Of a stretch of 64,000 bases of DNA, positions 1-9,800 are shown one piece after another. The number at the start of each line of letters is the position of its first letter. Within the stretch, counting starts at the first letter, position 1. This stretch comes from Arthrobacter saudimassiliensis (lineage in GTDB: Bacteria; Actinomycetota; Actinomycetes; Actinomycetales; Micrococcaceae), in contig LN483070.1 of NCBI GenBank assembly GCA_900016675.1, positions 248,001 through 312,000 of the forward strand. The letters are read 5' to 3'. The translations under genes and the position numbers were made by a program. The notes beneath the pieces were generated by a model. It was not told where the DNA came from and did no database searches. It saw only the letters and a list, made by a program, of their open reading frames with translations.

Positions 1-207
1 GAAAGGCTTCGGCTCGAGGTCCTGAAGCGTCCAAGCACCGACGCGGAGTTGATGTATGCTGACGAGCAGCTGCGGACTTACAATTACCGAGTGAAGTCAT
101 TGGCTTATAGAAGCTGGCTTGTCCGCATTGGCTTTGCTCTGCTGGCGTTATCCATTGCGACCCGCGCAGCAATCATTTTAGACATACACATAACTACCGG
201 AAAATGA
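1..207 (+). CDS. C-terminal part of an unidentified membrane protein
   Basis: The frame is open from the first base of the window to a TGA at 205-207 and gives 68 residues, so the start lies upstream. The visible part is a charged, probably helical stretch (residues 1-40) followed by one hydrophobic segment (about residues 45-62) and a short polar tail. That architecture is a cytosolic coiled or helical domain anchored by a C-terminal membrane helix. The stretch is A/T-richer than the rest of the window. I do not recognise the family. The gene is followed after 9 bases by a 49-codon ORF, so the two may be co-transcribed. Confidence 0.5.
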   Translation, partial: ERLRLEVLKRPSTDAELMYADEQLRTYNYRVKSLAYRSWLVRIGFALLALSIATRAAIILDIHITTGK

Positions 208-216
208 AGGCAGGCA

Positions 217-366
217 ATGAGTAAAGAAGATAACGAGTGGCTTAATGACAATGAGGTCCCGCCCATCAGTAGCCTCGATTTGGGTTACACAATGGAATTC
301 GCTGAAAGCGGGAGGGTGTCCGACATTCTCCTTGGCGTGAAGGAAGTTGGAACATCTAAGCGATAA
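217..366 (+). CDS. small acidic protein of 49 residues, unknown function
   Basis: ATG at 217 opens a 49-residue frame ending in TAA at 364-366. An AAGG-like stretch at 206-210 could serve as ribosome binding site. It starts 9 bases after the preceding stop, which suggests one transcript with the upstream membrane-protein gene. The product is acidic and hydrophilic, with no membrane segment, Cys motif or recognisable domain. Size and position would suit a small partner or immunity-type protein, but that is only inference. The ORF could also be fortuitous. Confidence 0.35.
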   Translation: MSKEDNEWLNDNEVPPISSLDLGYTMEFAESGRVSDILLGVKEVGTSKR

Positions 367-767
367 ATAACGGCTTGGCGACAGGTGTCGATTACCGCAT
401 TCGCCCAGCAGTTGGAGGGATGCCGCCAAGACGTAGTGAAGATATCTCGAGCCAAATAGTGCCCACACTAAAGTGACGCTGAGGCCACTGCCCGCGCGCC
501 CGCTGGTGCCCAAAGTTCCGTCGTGAACCTCGACGAGCGGGTGCGCCTGAGCTGACGGGATTCTCAGTAGGGCATTGGGGCCATGATGATAGTCATCCGG
601 CTGAGGGGGAACCTGGCCACTGTGCCCGAGAACCGCACCGCGAGACGCCAATGGATGCGCTTGCCAATACCACCCAAGGCTAGAAACTACAGCAGCTTCG
701 CGCCTAGTTGTACCCAGCCAGGACGTTGGTAGCGGCGTGGCTGGTTGAAACGTAAGAGAACCTCCGG
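367..767. other. gene-free stretch before the transposase
   Basis: About 400 bases with no convincing gene. A long open frame on the minus strand and a short plus-strand frame starting at 582 have no recognisable motif, no ribosome binding site and unconvincing composition. The left end of the insertion sequence probably lies near the right edge, but I could not pair it with a right-end repeat. I see no tRNA or obvious attachment site. Confidence 0.5.
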
Positions 768-812
768 GTGGGATGTGGCTTGTCAAAGACCCACTCCAAC
801 CCGGAGATTCTC

Positions 813-1777
813 GTGTCTCACAGTACTCCCCGTTTGACTGTTTATGGTCGTCTGCTGATCGTGAGACGCCATCAGGACGGCTGGAAACAGGCGCACATCG
901 CTGCGGCTATGGGCGTCTCCCGCAAATGCGTGAAAACCTGGATCGACCGTTAAGCAGCTGAGGGTGAAGCGCGCCTGGCCACCCGGTCATCGCGGCCGCA
1001 CAGGACGCCCACCCGCACCAGCGCCGAGGTTGAGCAGCAGATCCTCACCGCACGCGCCGAGCACCGCGCCGGCCCCGAGGTGATCGGCGCGATGCTGGGC
1101 GTGCCGGCCCGCACGGTTTCCCGGACACTGCGCCGCCACGACGTTGCCTACCTGCGTGATTGCGATCCGATCACCGGAGAGGTGATCCGCGCATCGAAGG
1201 CCACCGCCGTGCGCTACGAACGCGAACGGCCCGGGGAACTGGTGCACATGGACGTCAAGAAGCTCAGCAAGATCCCCGACGGCGGAGGATGGAAAGCCCA
1301 CGGCCGGCAGATGGGCTCCAGCAGCGCCCGCAGCAGCTCAAAGTCGGCTACGACTACGTCCATTCCCTCATCGATGACCACTCCCGGCTCGCCTACAGCG
1401 AGATCCTGCCCGACGAGAAAGGACACACCTGCGCCGGGTTCCTGGAACGGGCGATCGCCTACTTCGCAGCGCATGGCATCACCCGGATCGAGCGATTGAT
1501 GACCGACAACGCCTGGGCCTACCGCTACTCACTGCGAGAGCCTTGCGCCACGCACGGAATCACGCAGAAGTTCATCAAGCCACACTGCCCCTGGCAAAAC
1601 GGCAAGGTCGAACGTCTGAACCGCACCCTGACCACCGAGTGGGCCTACCGACAGGTTTCCACGACCAACGACGAGCGCGCAGCCGCCCTTGCACCATGGC
1701 TCAAGCACTACAACAATGAACGACGCCACAGCGCACTCGGAGGCGAACCACCCATCAGCCGACTGCTACCAACCTGA
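813..1777 (+). pseudogene. IS481-family transposase, broken by a nonsense codon and a frameshift
   Basis: The GTG at 813 begins a typical IS481-type transposase: an N-terminal helix-turn-helix (around 860-950), then an rve/DDE integrase core. The acidic residues are visible in HMDVKK (about 1246), MTDNAW (about 1498) and NGKVERLN (about 1600). The frame is cut by TAA at 951-953 where relatives have a Tyr codon (R-Y-A-A-E-G). It shifts near 1320-1335, after the GRQMGSSSA segment, and continues in another frame as VGYDYVHSLIDDHSR to the stop at 1775-1777. Two independent lesions make it inactive. Terminal inverted repeats and target duplication were not resolved by eye, so element ends are undefined. 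It marks the 5' part as an insertion-prone region. Confidence 0.9.
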
Positions 1778-1889
1778 TGGCCCAGTACACCTAGCGAGTC
1801 AGCGGCTCCCATCCTCATGCCCTTGCTCGAAAGAGTAAGGGCATGTACAACAGCCAGGAAGTTCCAACAAACTGCCATCCCGACCTGAG

Positions 1890-2978
1890 TTAGCTGCTGG
1901 ACTCGATGGCCTTCCTGACCTCGGAGGCTACAGCTTGCCTGCTGCATCTTGCCCAGGGCTGCTGCGCCCTCCGGCCCGATATCACGTGACGAACCTGAAT
2001 CTCGAACGACTCTACGCCCGTCGTATCCACAACTGCGGCGCAGACACTTATTCGAGAATTGCCTCTTATACCCTCAAAACACATCAAGTGGCCTGAATGA
2101 GGCGTGAATCGGTTCCAGATACGTGAGCTAAACGAAAAACGCCCCAGCGCAGCATCCATTTCCGCAGCGCTTGTATAACGCTGGGCCGGGTCGCGATGCA
2201 TGGCCTTTCGAACAATCCTTAGAAGTCCTGCGGGAACGTGGGGCGCTAGAATCTTAAGATTCCTAGGGTCGGTCGTCGCTACAGCCATCATCGTCGCGAG
2301 TGGCCCTCCCTCGGGAGAATAGGGCGGCTCGCCTGCCAACATCCAGAAGAGCGTCGCCCCTAGACTATAAATGTCAGATCGCATGCTGGCAGGGGATGCT
2401 GAAGCCCATGTCGACCTGTCCTCTGTCCCGACAGCAGCAACTTCTGGGGCCATGGTCAAGGGGGTTCCCCCGAATGCAGCCTTTCCCTCGGCATCCATCA
2501 TGGCTGCAAGACCAAAGTCGCCGACGAGCGCATCCAACCTTGCATTCAAGAACAGGTTGTCCGGCTTGAGGTCGTTGTGGACAAGACGCAAGTCATGAAG
2601 GCGTGCCACCCCCCTGCAAGCGTGGCGCCCCCAACGGATTGCCTGTTCTACGGGAACTCCAACGCCGGGTTTTATACGCGTAGCTACAGAACCGCACTCG
2701 GCGACCTCCGTCACGATGTAAGGAACCCCGACCACGTGGCTGGCGTTGCGGACTGGGAGGATATATTCCCCAGCCAGCCCAGCCAAGATATGAGCCTCGC
2801 GCCAGACTTCGTCGTGCTGCACTCTATTGGGGTCGAGAATTTTCAGGGCACTGACCTGGCCGGTATTGTGATCGTTAACCTGATAGACGGCGCCAAACGC
2901 ACCCCTCCCGAGGGAAGATAGGACCTCATACCTATTATCCAGGACGGCCCCTACTGGCAAGGCTGTAATGTCACTCAC
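1890..2978 (-). CDS. eukaryotic-like serine/threonine protein kinase, cytosolic
   Basis: A 362-residue Hanks-type kinase starting at a GTG (2978). Visible kinase motifs are the Gly loop GRGAFGAVY (24-32), the ATP-binding Lys in ALKIL (about 46), the catalytic loop HNDLKPDN (134-141), DFG (154-156) and an APE motif. The catalytic loop has Asn where most kinases have Arg before the catalytic Asp (HRD), so it is a non-RD kinase and probably does not need activation-loop phosphorylation. The kinase domain ends near residue 290. The last 70-75 residues form a separate small domain carrying an SGRR motif. There is no transmembrane helix or PASTA repeat, unlike PknB. It is transcribed divergently from the gene at 3003, with only 24 bases between starts. 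Its substrate is unknown; the two neighbours are the obvious candidates. Confidence 0.85.
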   Translation of the reverse strand: MSDITALPVGAVLDNRYEVLSSLGRGAFGAVYQVNDHNTGQVSALKILDPNRVQHDEVWREAHILAGLAGEYILPVRNASHVVGVPYIVTEVAECGSVATRIKPGVGVPVEQAIRWGRHACRGVARLHDLRLVHNDLKPDNLFLNARLDALVGDFGLAAMMDAEGKAAFGGTPLTMAPEVAAVGTEDRSTWASASPASMRSDIYSLGATLFWMLAGEPPYSPEGGPLATMMAVATTDPRNLKILAPHVPAGLLRIVRKAMHRDPAQRYTSAAEMDAALGRFSFSSRIWNRFTPHSGHLMCFEGIRGNSRISVCAAVVDTTGVESFEIQVRHVISGRRAQQPWARCSRQAVASEVRKAIESSS

Positions 2979-3002
2979 CCATCAAGAGTAAGGTACTAGG
3001 CT

Positions 3003-3482
3003 ATGCGATCGCTCGGTCTCTCTATTGAGGTCACTGCTAAACGACCCACGTTACGGGCTGTCCTCCTAGAAGCCAGCACGGAGGACGGTGCCCCTACCGC
3101 GGGCAGCATCGCGGTGCGGGACGAGTTTGAGGTCCCCAGTTCAAACGAGGACCTCGCTACGCAGCTGAAGGAACTAAGCGATGCGCTCCGTGGGCGCATC
3201 CGGACTCTTGCACCGGATACGGTCGTGATACGTCGAGCCGATCGACCCACACGTCCAAGCAATCAGGAGGGTCCGAGGCTTCGTCTCTTGGCCGAAGGCG
3301 CAGTGATAGCGAGCGCCCGCTCCCTAGTCGAGCAAACCTCCGTCCGTACCGGCAAGGAGTGCGGGGCCGCTTACGGAACCAGCAAGGCCGACTTGGATGC
3401 CGCTGCAGGGACGATAGCCACCACAACGAAGCAGGTTCCAGCCGTAGCTGCCGCACTCAGCGGCCTCTTCCATGACAAATAG
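3003..3482 (+). CDS. hypothetical protein, possible RNase H/RuvC-like fold
   Basis: A 159-residue soluble protein from ATG 3003, with an AAGG-type ribosome binding site about 12 bases upstream. It opens with a beta-strand-like LSIEVTAKRP segment. A second strand-like segment, DTVVIRRADRP, sits mid-protein, followed by a helix rich in Ala (LLAEGAVIASARS). This strand and helix order resembles small RuvC/RNase H-fold proteins, but the usual first acidic residue pattern is not clear, so catalytic activity is doubtful. It is divergent from the kinase at 2978 and 24 bases upstream of the next gene, so it probably forms a unit with both. The family assignment is a weak inference. Confidence 0.55.
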   Translation: MRSLGLSIEVTAKRPTLRAVLLEASTEDGAPTAGSIAVRDEFEVPSSNEDLATQLKELSDALRGRIRTLAPDTVVIRRADRPTRPSNQEGPRLRLLAEGAVIASARSLVEQTSVRTGKECGAAYGTSKADLDAAAGTIATTTKQVPAVAAALSGLFHDK

Positions 3483-3506
3483 CCCGAGTAGAGACATACT
3501 TACGCC

Positions 3507-3968
3507 ATGACCAGGATGGCTGCTGTCCTGCGGGACGTGCAATACGCCCAAGACCGAGCGAGAGAGCTGACGATGGGTCAACTCAACTTTGCTGCGAAAG
3601 TAGTGGACGGCTGGGCTGCGTCAGAAGCACTAGTTCTTCATGCTGTCGACCAAACCGGCGAGAGGATACTGGGAGTAATTCAGTCCACTTCCCCTCTTCA
3701 CGCTCCATTCACCGATACAACCCGCAGGTTCGACGGCCAAAGAATTCTCTTAGTGGTTGGCCCAGTCGCAGGACCTGCTGGACTTTCACAAAGTGCATTC
3801 GTGTGCAGATCCCTTGGCGCTAGCGAGGTGCACGCAGCAATTCTTGAAGGCGACCTACGAGGTTCTTTCGGGTGCGACTCTGTAAGGTACGTTTTCCGAA
3901 AAGCTCCTAATTGCCTGTCACAGTCACCCAGCTTGGAGAGCCATGCAAGCCTCTGCGCCAATTCTTAA
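3507..3968 (+). CDS. phosphoribosyltransferase-like protein with degenerate PRPP loop
   Basis: A 153-residue frame from ATG 3507; an ATG at 3573, preceded by GAGAGAG, is an alternative start. The central segment reads GQRILLVVGPVAGP, then a helix ending in LGASEVHAAIL. This follows the strand / PRPP-loop / helix / strand order of type I phosphoribosyltransferases (normally VLLVDDV-x-TTG followed by LGA). The paired acidic residues of the PRPP-binding motif are replaced by Val-Gly, so it may bind a nucleotide or act as a sensor rather than as an enzyme. It sits 24 bases after the 3003-3482 gene, almost certainly in the same operon. The C-terminus is Ser-rich without a recognisable motif. Confidence 0.55.
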   Translation: MTRMAAVLRDVQYAQDRARELTMGQLNFAAKVVDGWAASEALVLHAVDQTGERILGVIQSTSPLHAPFTDTTRRFDGQRILLVVGPVAGPAGLSQSAFVCRSLGASEVHAAILEGDLRGSFGCDSVRYVFRKAPNCLSQSPSLESHASLCANS

Positions 3969-4463
3969 GGCGTGCCCCTGATTCAAGGGCCGGTTTGGTG
4001 CTGCGATTGCGCCGCAAGAGTTCATGTATCAGGTGTGCGGCAACCCATACAGCTCACACCTGCTATCCGACGGGCAAACAACATCACTCGCTGCAGCGGC
4101 TGCTTCGACATGGTTGTCACGGTCTTCGATCCTTGCTGCTCCTCCCGCTTGCTCCCTTCAAGGGCTTCTCGATGGACCTGTCGACACGAGAACCTACGAC
4201 GAATCTGAGGTTACTGACGTGTTCGCAGAGACGTTTGATTGCCATGGTCAGATTGATTCTCAGGAGGATCCGTCACTCTCAAGGGCCGCCCTAGGGACAG
4301 GCACTACGGACAGGCTGCATCACGTGTGCCGTTGCCACCGTGCATCCCTATCCGGCACCCACTCGCTTGGGTCTCCGCCGCCTGCCCGTGCGCCTGGCTG
4401 CGGAAAGGCCCAGCTAGAATCGGGAAGGCCCGTTTTCCCCACAGCACGGGCGGAAAGTGCAGC
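3969..4463. other. gene-free junction between island and jet operon
   Basis: About 500 bases without a supported gene. Several open frames overlap here, but none has a ribosome binding site or a recognisable domain. An 8-bp inverted repeat, CAGGTGTG / CACACCTG, lies at 4030-4037 and 4055-4062 with a 17-base spacer, which could be an operator or a chance match. Composition changes from A/T-richer to strongly G/C-rich across this stretch, so it probably holds the island boundary and the jet operon promoter. Confidence 0.5.
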
Positions 4464-5963
4464 ATGTCCTTCACCGAAAACGCCCTGGCGCACCGGGCGG
4501 AACTGCAGCGCCTGCAGGCCGCGCCAGGCTGGCGGCTCACCTCCGCGAACCCCTGGGTGCTGGCGCTCTTCCGTGAAGCCTTCCCCCGTACCCGGCCCCG
4601 GGTGCCGCTGGAGGACTTCCACGACATGACCGACACGTTCCTCGCCGCCCTGCGCCGCGAAGGCGTCGCCCTGCGCGAGGACTGGACCGGCAAGAACTAC
4701 GCCGACGACTGGGTGGCCCGCCGCTTCCTGGCCCGTCCCCGCGCCGACGGCCGGTTCGTCTACGAACTCACCGAATCCTCCGTCCGCTTCCTCTCCTACC
4801 TCGACGGGTTCACCAGCGACAAGACCTCGCTGAACAGCTCCCGCCTGGCCACCCTGCTCTCCCGGGTCGAGAACCTCGCCCAGGAATCCAACCCGGACCC
4901 TGAAGCGCGCATCGCCGTGCTCCGCGAGGAAATCGCCCGGCGCGAGGAAATGATCGCCGCCCTGGAAGCCGGCGACGCTCCCCCGCCCATGGACGCCGAC
5001 GCCGCGCTCGAAGCCGCCGGCGACATCCTCGACCTCGCCGCCTCCCTGCCCGCCGACTTCAAGCGCATGCGCGACGGCCTGGAGAAAATGCTGCACGCCC
5101 TGCGCCAGGAAATGGTGGAATCCAACGCCGCCAAGGGCCTGACCATGGGTGAAATCCTCGAAGCCGACCGGAAGCTGCGCAGCACCAGCGAGGGCCGCAC
5201 CTACGAGGGCTTCACCGCGTTCCTGAACGACGCCGACCAGCAGGCCCGCTTCCGGCAGGCCATCAGCGAAGTCCTCGAACGCGACTTCGCGGACCGGATG
5301 AGCCCCGAAGACCGGCAGGCCCTCTACCGATTGATCAGCGACATGCGCGCCCAGGCCGCGGAAATCCACCGCATCTACGGCCGGCTCTCCGAATCCATGC
5401 ACACCTACGTGCAGAGCGACGAATACCGCGAATCCGTGCAGCTGCGCCAGCTCATCCGCGCCGCCGAAACCGCCATCCACAAGGCACCGCGCGGCCGCCG
5501 CCGCGCCGCCGTCGTGCCTGCACCGAAGCTGTACGGCTCCGCCTTCGAGTCCCTGGGCATGGTGCGCCTGTTCGACCCGGCCGACCACCGCGCCCCCGGC
5601 CGGCTGCCGGAGCCGCCCAGCTTCACCGAAACCGACATCCACCGCGCCGCCCGCACCCCGCGCGCGGACCGCAAGGTGCTAGGCGCCGCCGTCCGCAAGG
5701 CGGCCGCCCGCCGCGGCCGCGCCACCGTGGCCGAAGTCTTCGCCGAACTACCCGCCGAACACCGGCACCTGAACAGCATCCGCGCCCTGCTCGCCCAGGC
5801 GGCCGCGGCCGGCACCGTTCCCGGCTCCGCGGCCGACGGCGCCCCCGCAGCCTCCGGGGCCGGCGTGCGGTCCGAATCCGTCTCCTTCATCCAGATCGAC
5901 GGCACCGAGCGCACCGCCGTGCTGCCCGCCGTCACCGTCGCGAAAGACCCAGACCATGAGTGA
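4464..5963 (+). CDS. jetA: JetA/MksF, DUF3375 kleisin-like subunit of a Wadjet/MksBEF SMC complex
   Basis: A 499-residue protein of the DUF3375 family. I chose ATG 4464 because a purine-rich GCGGAAAG lies about 8 bases upstream and the family begins just at this point; an in-frame start at 4326 would add an unrelated leader. The first 100 residues carry the conserved winged-helix-like block (LFREAFP, DFHDMTDTFL, DDWVARRFL). A long helical middle follows (about 130-330), then a C-terminal block and a variable tail. In the Jet/Mks systems this kleisin bridges the SMC heads and binds the JetB/MksE dimer. The gene overlaps jetB by 8 bases and heads a three-gene operon. Confidence 0.93.
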   Translation: MSFTENALAHRAELQRLQAAPGWRLTSANPWVLALFREAFPRTRPRVPLEDFHDMTDTFLAALRREGVALREDWTGKNYADDWVARRFLARPRADGRFVYELTESSVRFLSYLDGFTSDKTSLNSSRLATLLSRVENLAQESNPDPEARIAVLREEIARREEMIAALEAGDAPPPMDADAALEAAGDILDLAASLPADFKRMRDGLEKMLHALRQEMVESNAAKGLTMGEILEADRKLRSTSEGRTYEGFTAFLNDADQQARFRQAISEVLERDFADRMSPEDRQALYRLISDMRAQAAEIHRIYGRLSESMHTYVQSDEYRESVQLRQLIRAAETAIHKAPRGRRRAAVVPAPKLYGSAFESLGMVRLFDPADHRAPGRLPEPPSFTETDIHRAARTPRADRKVLGAAVRKAAARRGRATVAEVFAELPAEHRHLNSIRALLAQAAAAGTVPGSAADGAPAASGAGVRSESVSFIQIDGTERTAVLPAVTVAKDPDHE

Positions 5964-6876
5964 GCCCACCCCCGCCCCCACCGCGCAGGACCTGCCCGAC
6001 GACGGCACTGACCTGAACACGGCCCCGGATGGGCCCGCCGTCGAGGTTGAACTCGAGGACGGCACCGACTTCGCCGAGGCCGCCGACACGGACGACGTCG
6101 ACGCCGATGACACGGACTCCGACGCCCCCGCCCCGGCCCGCGACGTCCTCGTGGACGGCCCGGAGCTGTTCCCCGGCGACACCGGCACCCTGCCGCTGAA
6201 GCTGCGCCAGGCCCTGGTCCGGCTGCTGCGCGGCCCCTACCTGGACGCGACCTCCTCCGACAACGTCTACAACACCGTGGTGGACAACCAGGAGCAGCTG
6301 CGCGCCCGGCTCAGCGAACTGTTCCTGCAGCTGGTCATCGACGAGGACCGCAAGGTCGCCCTGCTCCGCCCGGTGGACATGGCCGAGCCGCACACCCAGG
6401 TGCTGCAGCGCCAGCGCGAAATGACCCGCGAGGAAACCCTGCTGCTGCTGCGCATGCGCCTGCTGCTGGACCGCCACGCCGGCACCGGCAACGACGCCGT
6501 GATCGCCCGCCGCGACATGGTCGAAATCCTCGAACAGTACGTGGACCCGGGCCAGCAGGACGCCAAGGGCGTGGAGGACCTCACCGACGCCGCCATCCGC
6601 AAGCTGGCCTCCGAACGCCGCCTGCTGCTGCCCACCGAGCTGGAGGACACCTGGGTGATCTCCCCCGCCCTGCCGCTCGCCCTGCCCTACGAGCACATCG
6701 GAGACATCATCGCCTTCATGCAGTCCCTCACCGAGCCCGACGACGACGGCGCGCCCGCCGCGGCCGACGGCACCGCAGCCGCGGCGCCCGGCCCGGAGAT
6801 GACGGAGCCCGACGCCGCCGGCACCCCGGCGCTGGACCTCACCGAGCTCGATACCGCCGTGGAGGAGCAGGCATGA
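5956..6876 (+). CDS. jetB: JetB/MksE, DUF4194 KITE-like subunit
   Basis: A 306-residue DUF4194 protein starting at ATG 5956, inside the end of jetA, and ending four bases into jetC. The folded part runs from about residue 75 to 260 (LRQALVRLLRGPYL, a MTREETLLLLRMRLLL helix, then a strand-rich end). It is flanked by acidic, low-complexity tails: the first 60 residues are Asp/Glu/Ala-rich and the last 45 are Ala/Asp/Pro-rich. Such tails are longer than the core family needs. In related complexes two copies bind the kleisin and organise the SMC motor. Both start/stop overlaps indicate translational coupling. Confidence 0.92.
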   Translation: MSEPTPAPTAQDLPDDGTDLNTAPDGPAVEVELEDGTDFAEAADTDDVDADDTDSDAPAPARDVLVDGPELFPGDTGTLPLKLRQALVRLLRGPYLDATSSDNVYNTVVDNQEQLRARLSELFLQLVIDEDRKVALLRPVDMAEPHTQVLQRQREMTREETLLLLRMRLLLDRHAGTGNDAVIARRDMVEILEQYVDPGQQDAKGVEDLTDAAIRKLASERRLLLPTELEDTWVISPALPLALPYEHIGDIIAFMQSLTEPDDDGAPAAADGTAAAAPGPEMTEPDAAGTPALDLTELDTAVEEQA

Positions 6877-9800
6877 GCATCGAAACCACCCTGCCCATGG
6901 GGGACCTGATCAACCCCGGCCAGAACCGCCTCGCCTCGGTGCAGATCGTCAACTGGGGCACCTTCGACGGCGCGCACACCATCCACGTGGACCGCGCCGG
7001 CACGCTGCTCACCGGTGACTCCGGCGTCGGCAAGTCCACCGTCTTTGACGCGATCCTGCAGGTCATGGACGCCCGGCCCAAAATGAACGAGGCCGCACAG
7101 AACAACGGCGGCACCACCGCCGAGGAACGCCGCACCGCGTTCAGCTACATGCGCGGCCGGCTGGGCACCCAGCCGACGTCGGCCCCCGCTTCCGCGCCCG
7201 GCAGCGCCGACGCCGCCCCCGGCACGGATCCGGTCACCGGCACCGCCTACCAGCGCCCCGGCGCCACCTGGTCCGCCGCGTGCCTGACCTTCGACAACGG
7301 CCTAGGCCAGGTCACCAGCCTCTCCGTGCTGATGGACCTGCCCGAGCACGGCACCGAACAGCACGTGGGCCGGTTTTACCTGCTGCACAACCGCCCGCTG
7401 GACGTCGCCGCCATCGAGACCGGCATGCGCGGACGGTTCACCAAGGGCAGCCTGGAGGCGCTGCTGCCCGGCGCGCAGGTCTTCGACTCGCACAAGCTGT
7501 TCGCCGAGCGCTACCGGCACGCCCTGGGCGTGGAGGACGAGAAGGCGTTCAACCTGCTGCGCATCCTGCAGACCGGCCGCGGTCTGGGCGGCACCGTCAA
7601 CGACTTCTTCCGCGCCAACGTGCTGGAAACCCCCAAGACCCTCACTGCCGCCGAGGAGGCGGTGGAGGACTTCAGCCACCTGCGCAGCATCCGCCGCCAG
7701 CTCGAACGTGCCCGCCGGCAGCGCGACCACCTCGCCGAGGTCCCCGGCCTGCACGCCCGCTACCTCACCGCCCGCGCCGAGCTGGAACGCTCCCGCGCCC
7801 TGCTGGACCGCGGCCTGCCCGCCTACCGCCGCAGCCTCGCCCTCGCTGGACAGGAACGCGAGGTCGCCCGGCTCACCGCTGAGACCGACGCCGCCCGCAC
7901 CGCCCTGGCCGACGCCGAAACCCGCCGCGGCGAACTCAAGGACGCCATGGACGCGCTCCGCGCCCGCTACGCCTCCGAGGGCGGCGGCGCCGTCGCCACC
8001 CTGGAACGCGAACTGGCCGCCGCGCAGGCCCAGCTGGCCGCCCGCGAAGCGGTGGAGACCGCCGCCCGTGCAGACCTGGACGCCGCCGGGCTGGACGCCG
8101 ACTTCTCCCCCGCCGGCCTTCAGACCGCCCGACGCCGGGCCGCCGACCAGGTGCGCTCCCTCGCCGCCGAGCTGGCCGCCGCCCGCGAGCGCAGCAGCGA
8201 CGCGCACGGCGAGGCGTGGGCCGCCAAGGGCCGGATCCGCCGGCTCGAGGAGGAGATCGCGTCCTTCCGCCGCCGGCGCAGCAACATCCGCCAGGACAGC
8301 CTGGACCTGCGCGCCCGGATCAGCGCCGGCACCGGCATCCCGGCCGAGGAGATGCCCTTCGCGGGCGAGCTGATCGACCTGGCCCCGGAACACGCCGCCT
8401 GGCGCCCGGCCGCCGAACGCGCCCTGCGCTCCCTGGCCGTGTCCCTGCTGGTGCCCGGCGAGCACATGGCCGCCGTCACGAAGTTCCTGAGCGAGACTAA
8501 CCTGCGCGGCTTCATCCGCTGCATCGACGTCTCCGTCCCCGTGGACGGGCGCACCGATCCGGACGAGGACCACCTGGTCACCAAGCTGCTCACCGCCCCC
8601 GGGGCCATGGGCGACTGGGTACGCCGCAAGATCACCGCCCACTACGACTACGTGTGCGTCGCCGATCCGGCCGGGCTGGCCGACGTCGACCGCGGCGTCA
8701 CCCGCGGCGGCGCGGTCAAGCGCAACGCCAGCACCACCGAGAAGGACGACCGGCACACCGATCCCGGCGACCAGGTGCTCGGCTTCGACAACAAGGACAA
8801 GGTCGCCGCCCTGGAGGCCGAGCTCGAGGCGCTGCAGCGCTCCTTCGAGGAGGCGGACACGGTCTCCCGCGAGCAGGCCCGCGCCCAGGACGCCGTCGCC
8901 GCCCGGCTGGCCGCCGCGTCCCGGGTCGCCGAGGACGCCCGCACCTGGGAGGAACTCTCCGCGGACGCGTTCCGCGCCGAGCTGGCCGCCGCCGCGGAGC
9001 GGCTGGACACCGCCCGGGACGCGAACGCGGACCTGGAGCAGATCCGCTTCGAGCTGGAGACCGCGGAGCTGGACCACACCGCCGCCGTCGAGAAGGTCGG
9101 CACGCTCAAGGGCGAGCTGGCCCGCCTGCAGGCCCAGCTGGACGCCGCCGTCGGCCGTCGCGACGTGTTCGCCGCCCGCGGCACCGAGGCCCTGGACGAG
9201 GAGCTGCGCGCCGCGCTGGAGGAGCTGTTCGCCCCCTACGGGGAGGCCCGCGACGCCGACGCCGTCACCGCGGCCGCGGCCGCCGTCGAACGTAAGCTGC
9301 TCACCGGCGCCGCCGCGCAGGAGAAGGCGCTGCTGGAATCGAAGAACCGGCTGGAGCGGATCTTCGAGACCTACACCGAGAAGTGGGGCTCGGACTTCGG
9401 CACCTCGGTGGACGCCGCCGAGGCGTACGCGGACCGGTACGAGGACATCGTCACCGAGGGCCTGCCGCAGCGCGAGGCCGAGTTCCGCGAGTACTTCAAC
9501 AACCGCACCTACGAACGCTTCAGCGACCTGCTGCAGCTGCTGGACGAGGAGCGGCGCAGCATCTCCTCGCGGCTGCTGCCGCTGAACTCGGTGCTGCGCC
9601 GGGTGGAGTACCACGCCGGCAGCCACCTGGAGATCGAGGTGAAGGACAGCATTCCGGACGCCGCGCACAAGTTCCGGCAGGACCTGAAGAACGCGCTGCC
9701 GCTGATGGGCCGCCGGCAGGACAAGGCGGACATGGACGCCCGGTACGCCGGCCTGGAGGCGCTGGTGGAGCGGCTGAAGGACCCCGAGGAGAAGCGCTGG

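Noticed and set aside
178-786. a 202-codon minus-strand frame in the island
   Set aside because: No motif, no ribosome binding site, and it crosses the edge of the insertion sequence.
4024-4629. plus-strand frame overlapping the start of jetA
   Set aside because: It runs into jetA in another frame and has no domain character; jetA has a proper start at 4464.
4320-5642. a long minus-strand frame across jetA
   Set aside because: Same reason: composition is an artefact of codon bias of the true gene.
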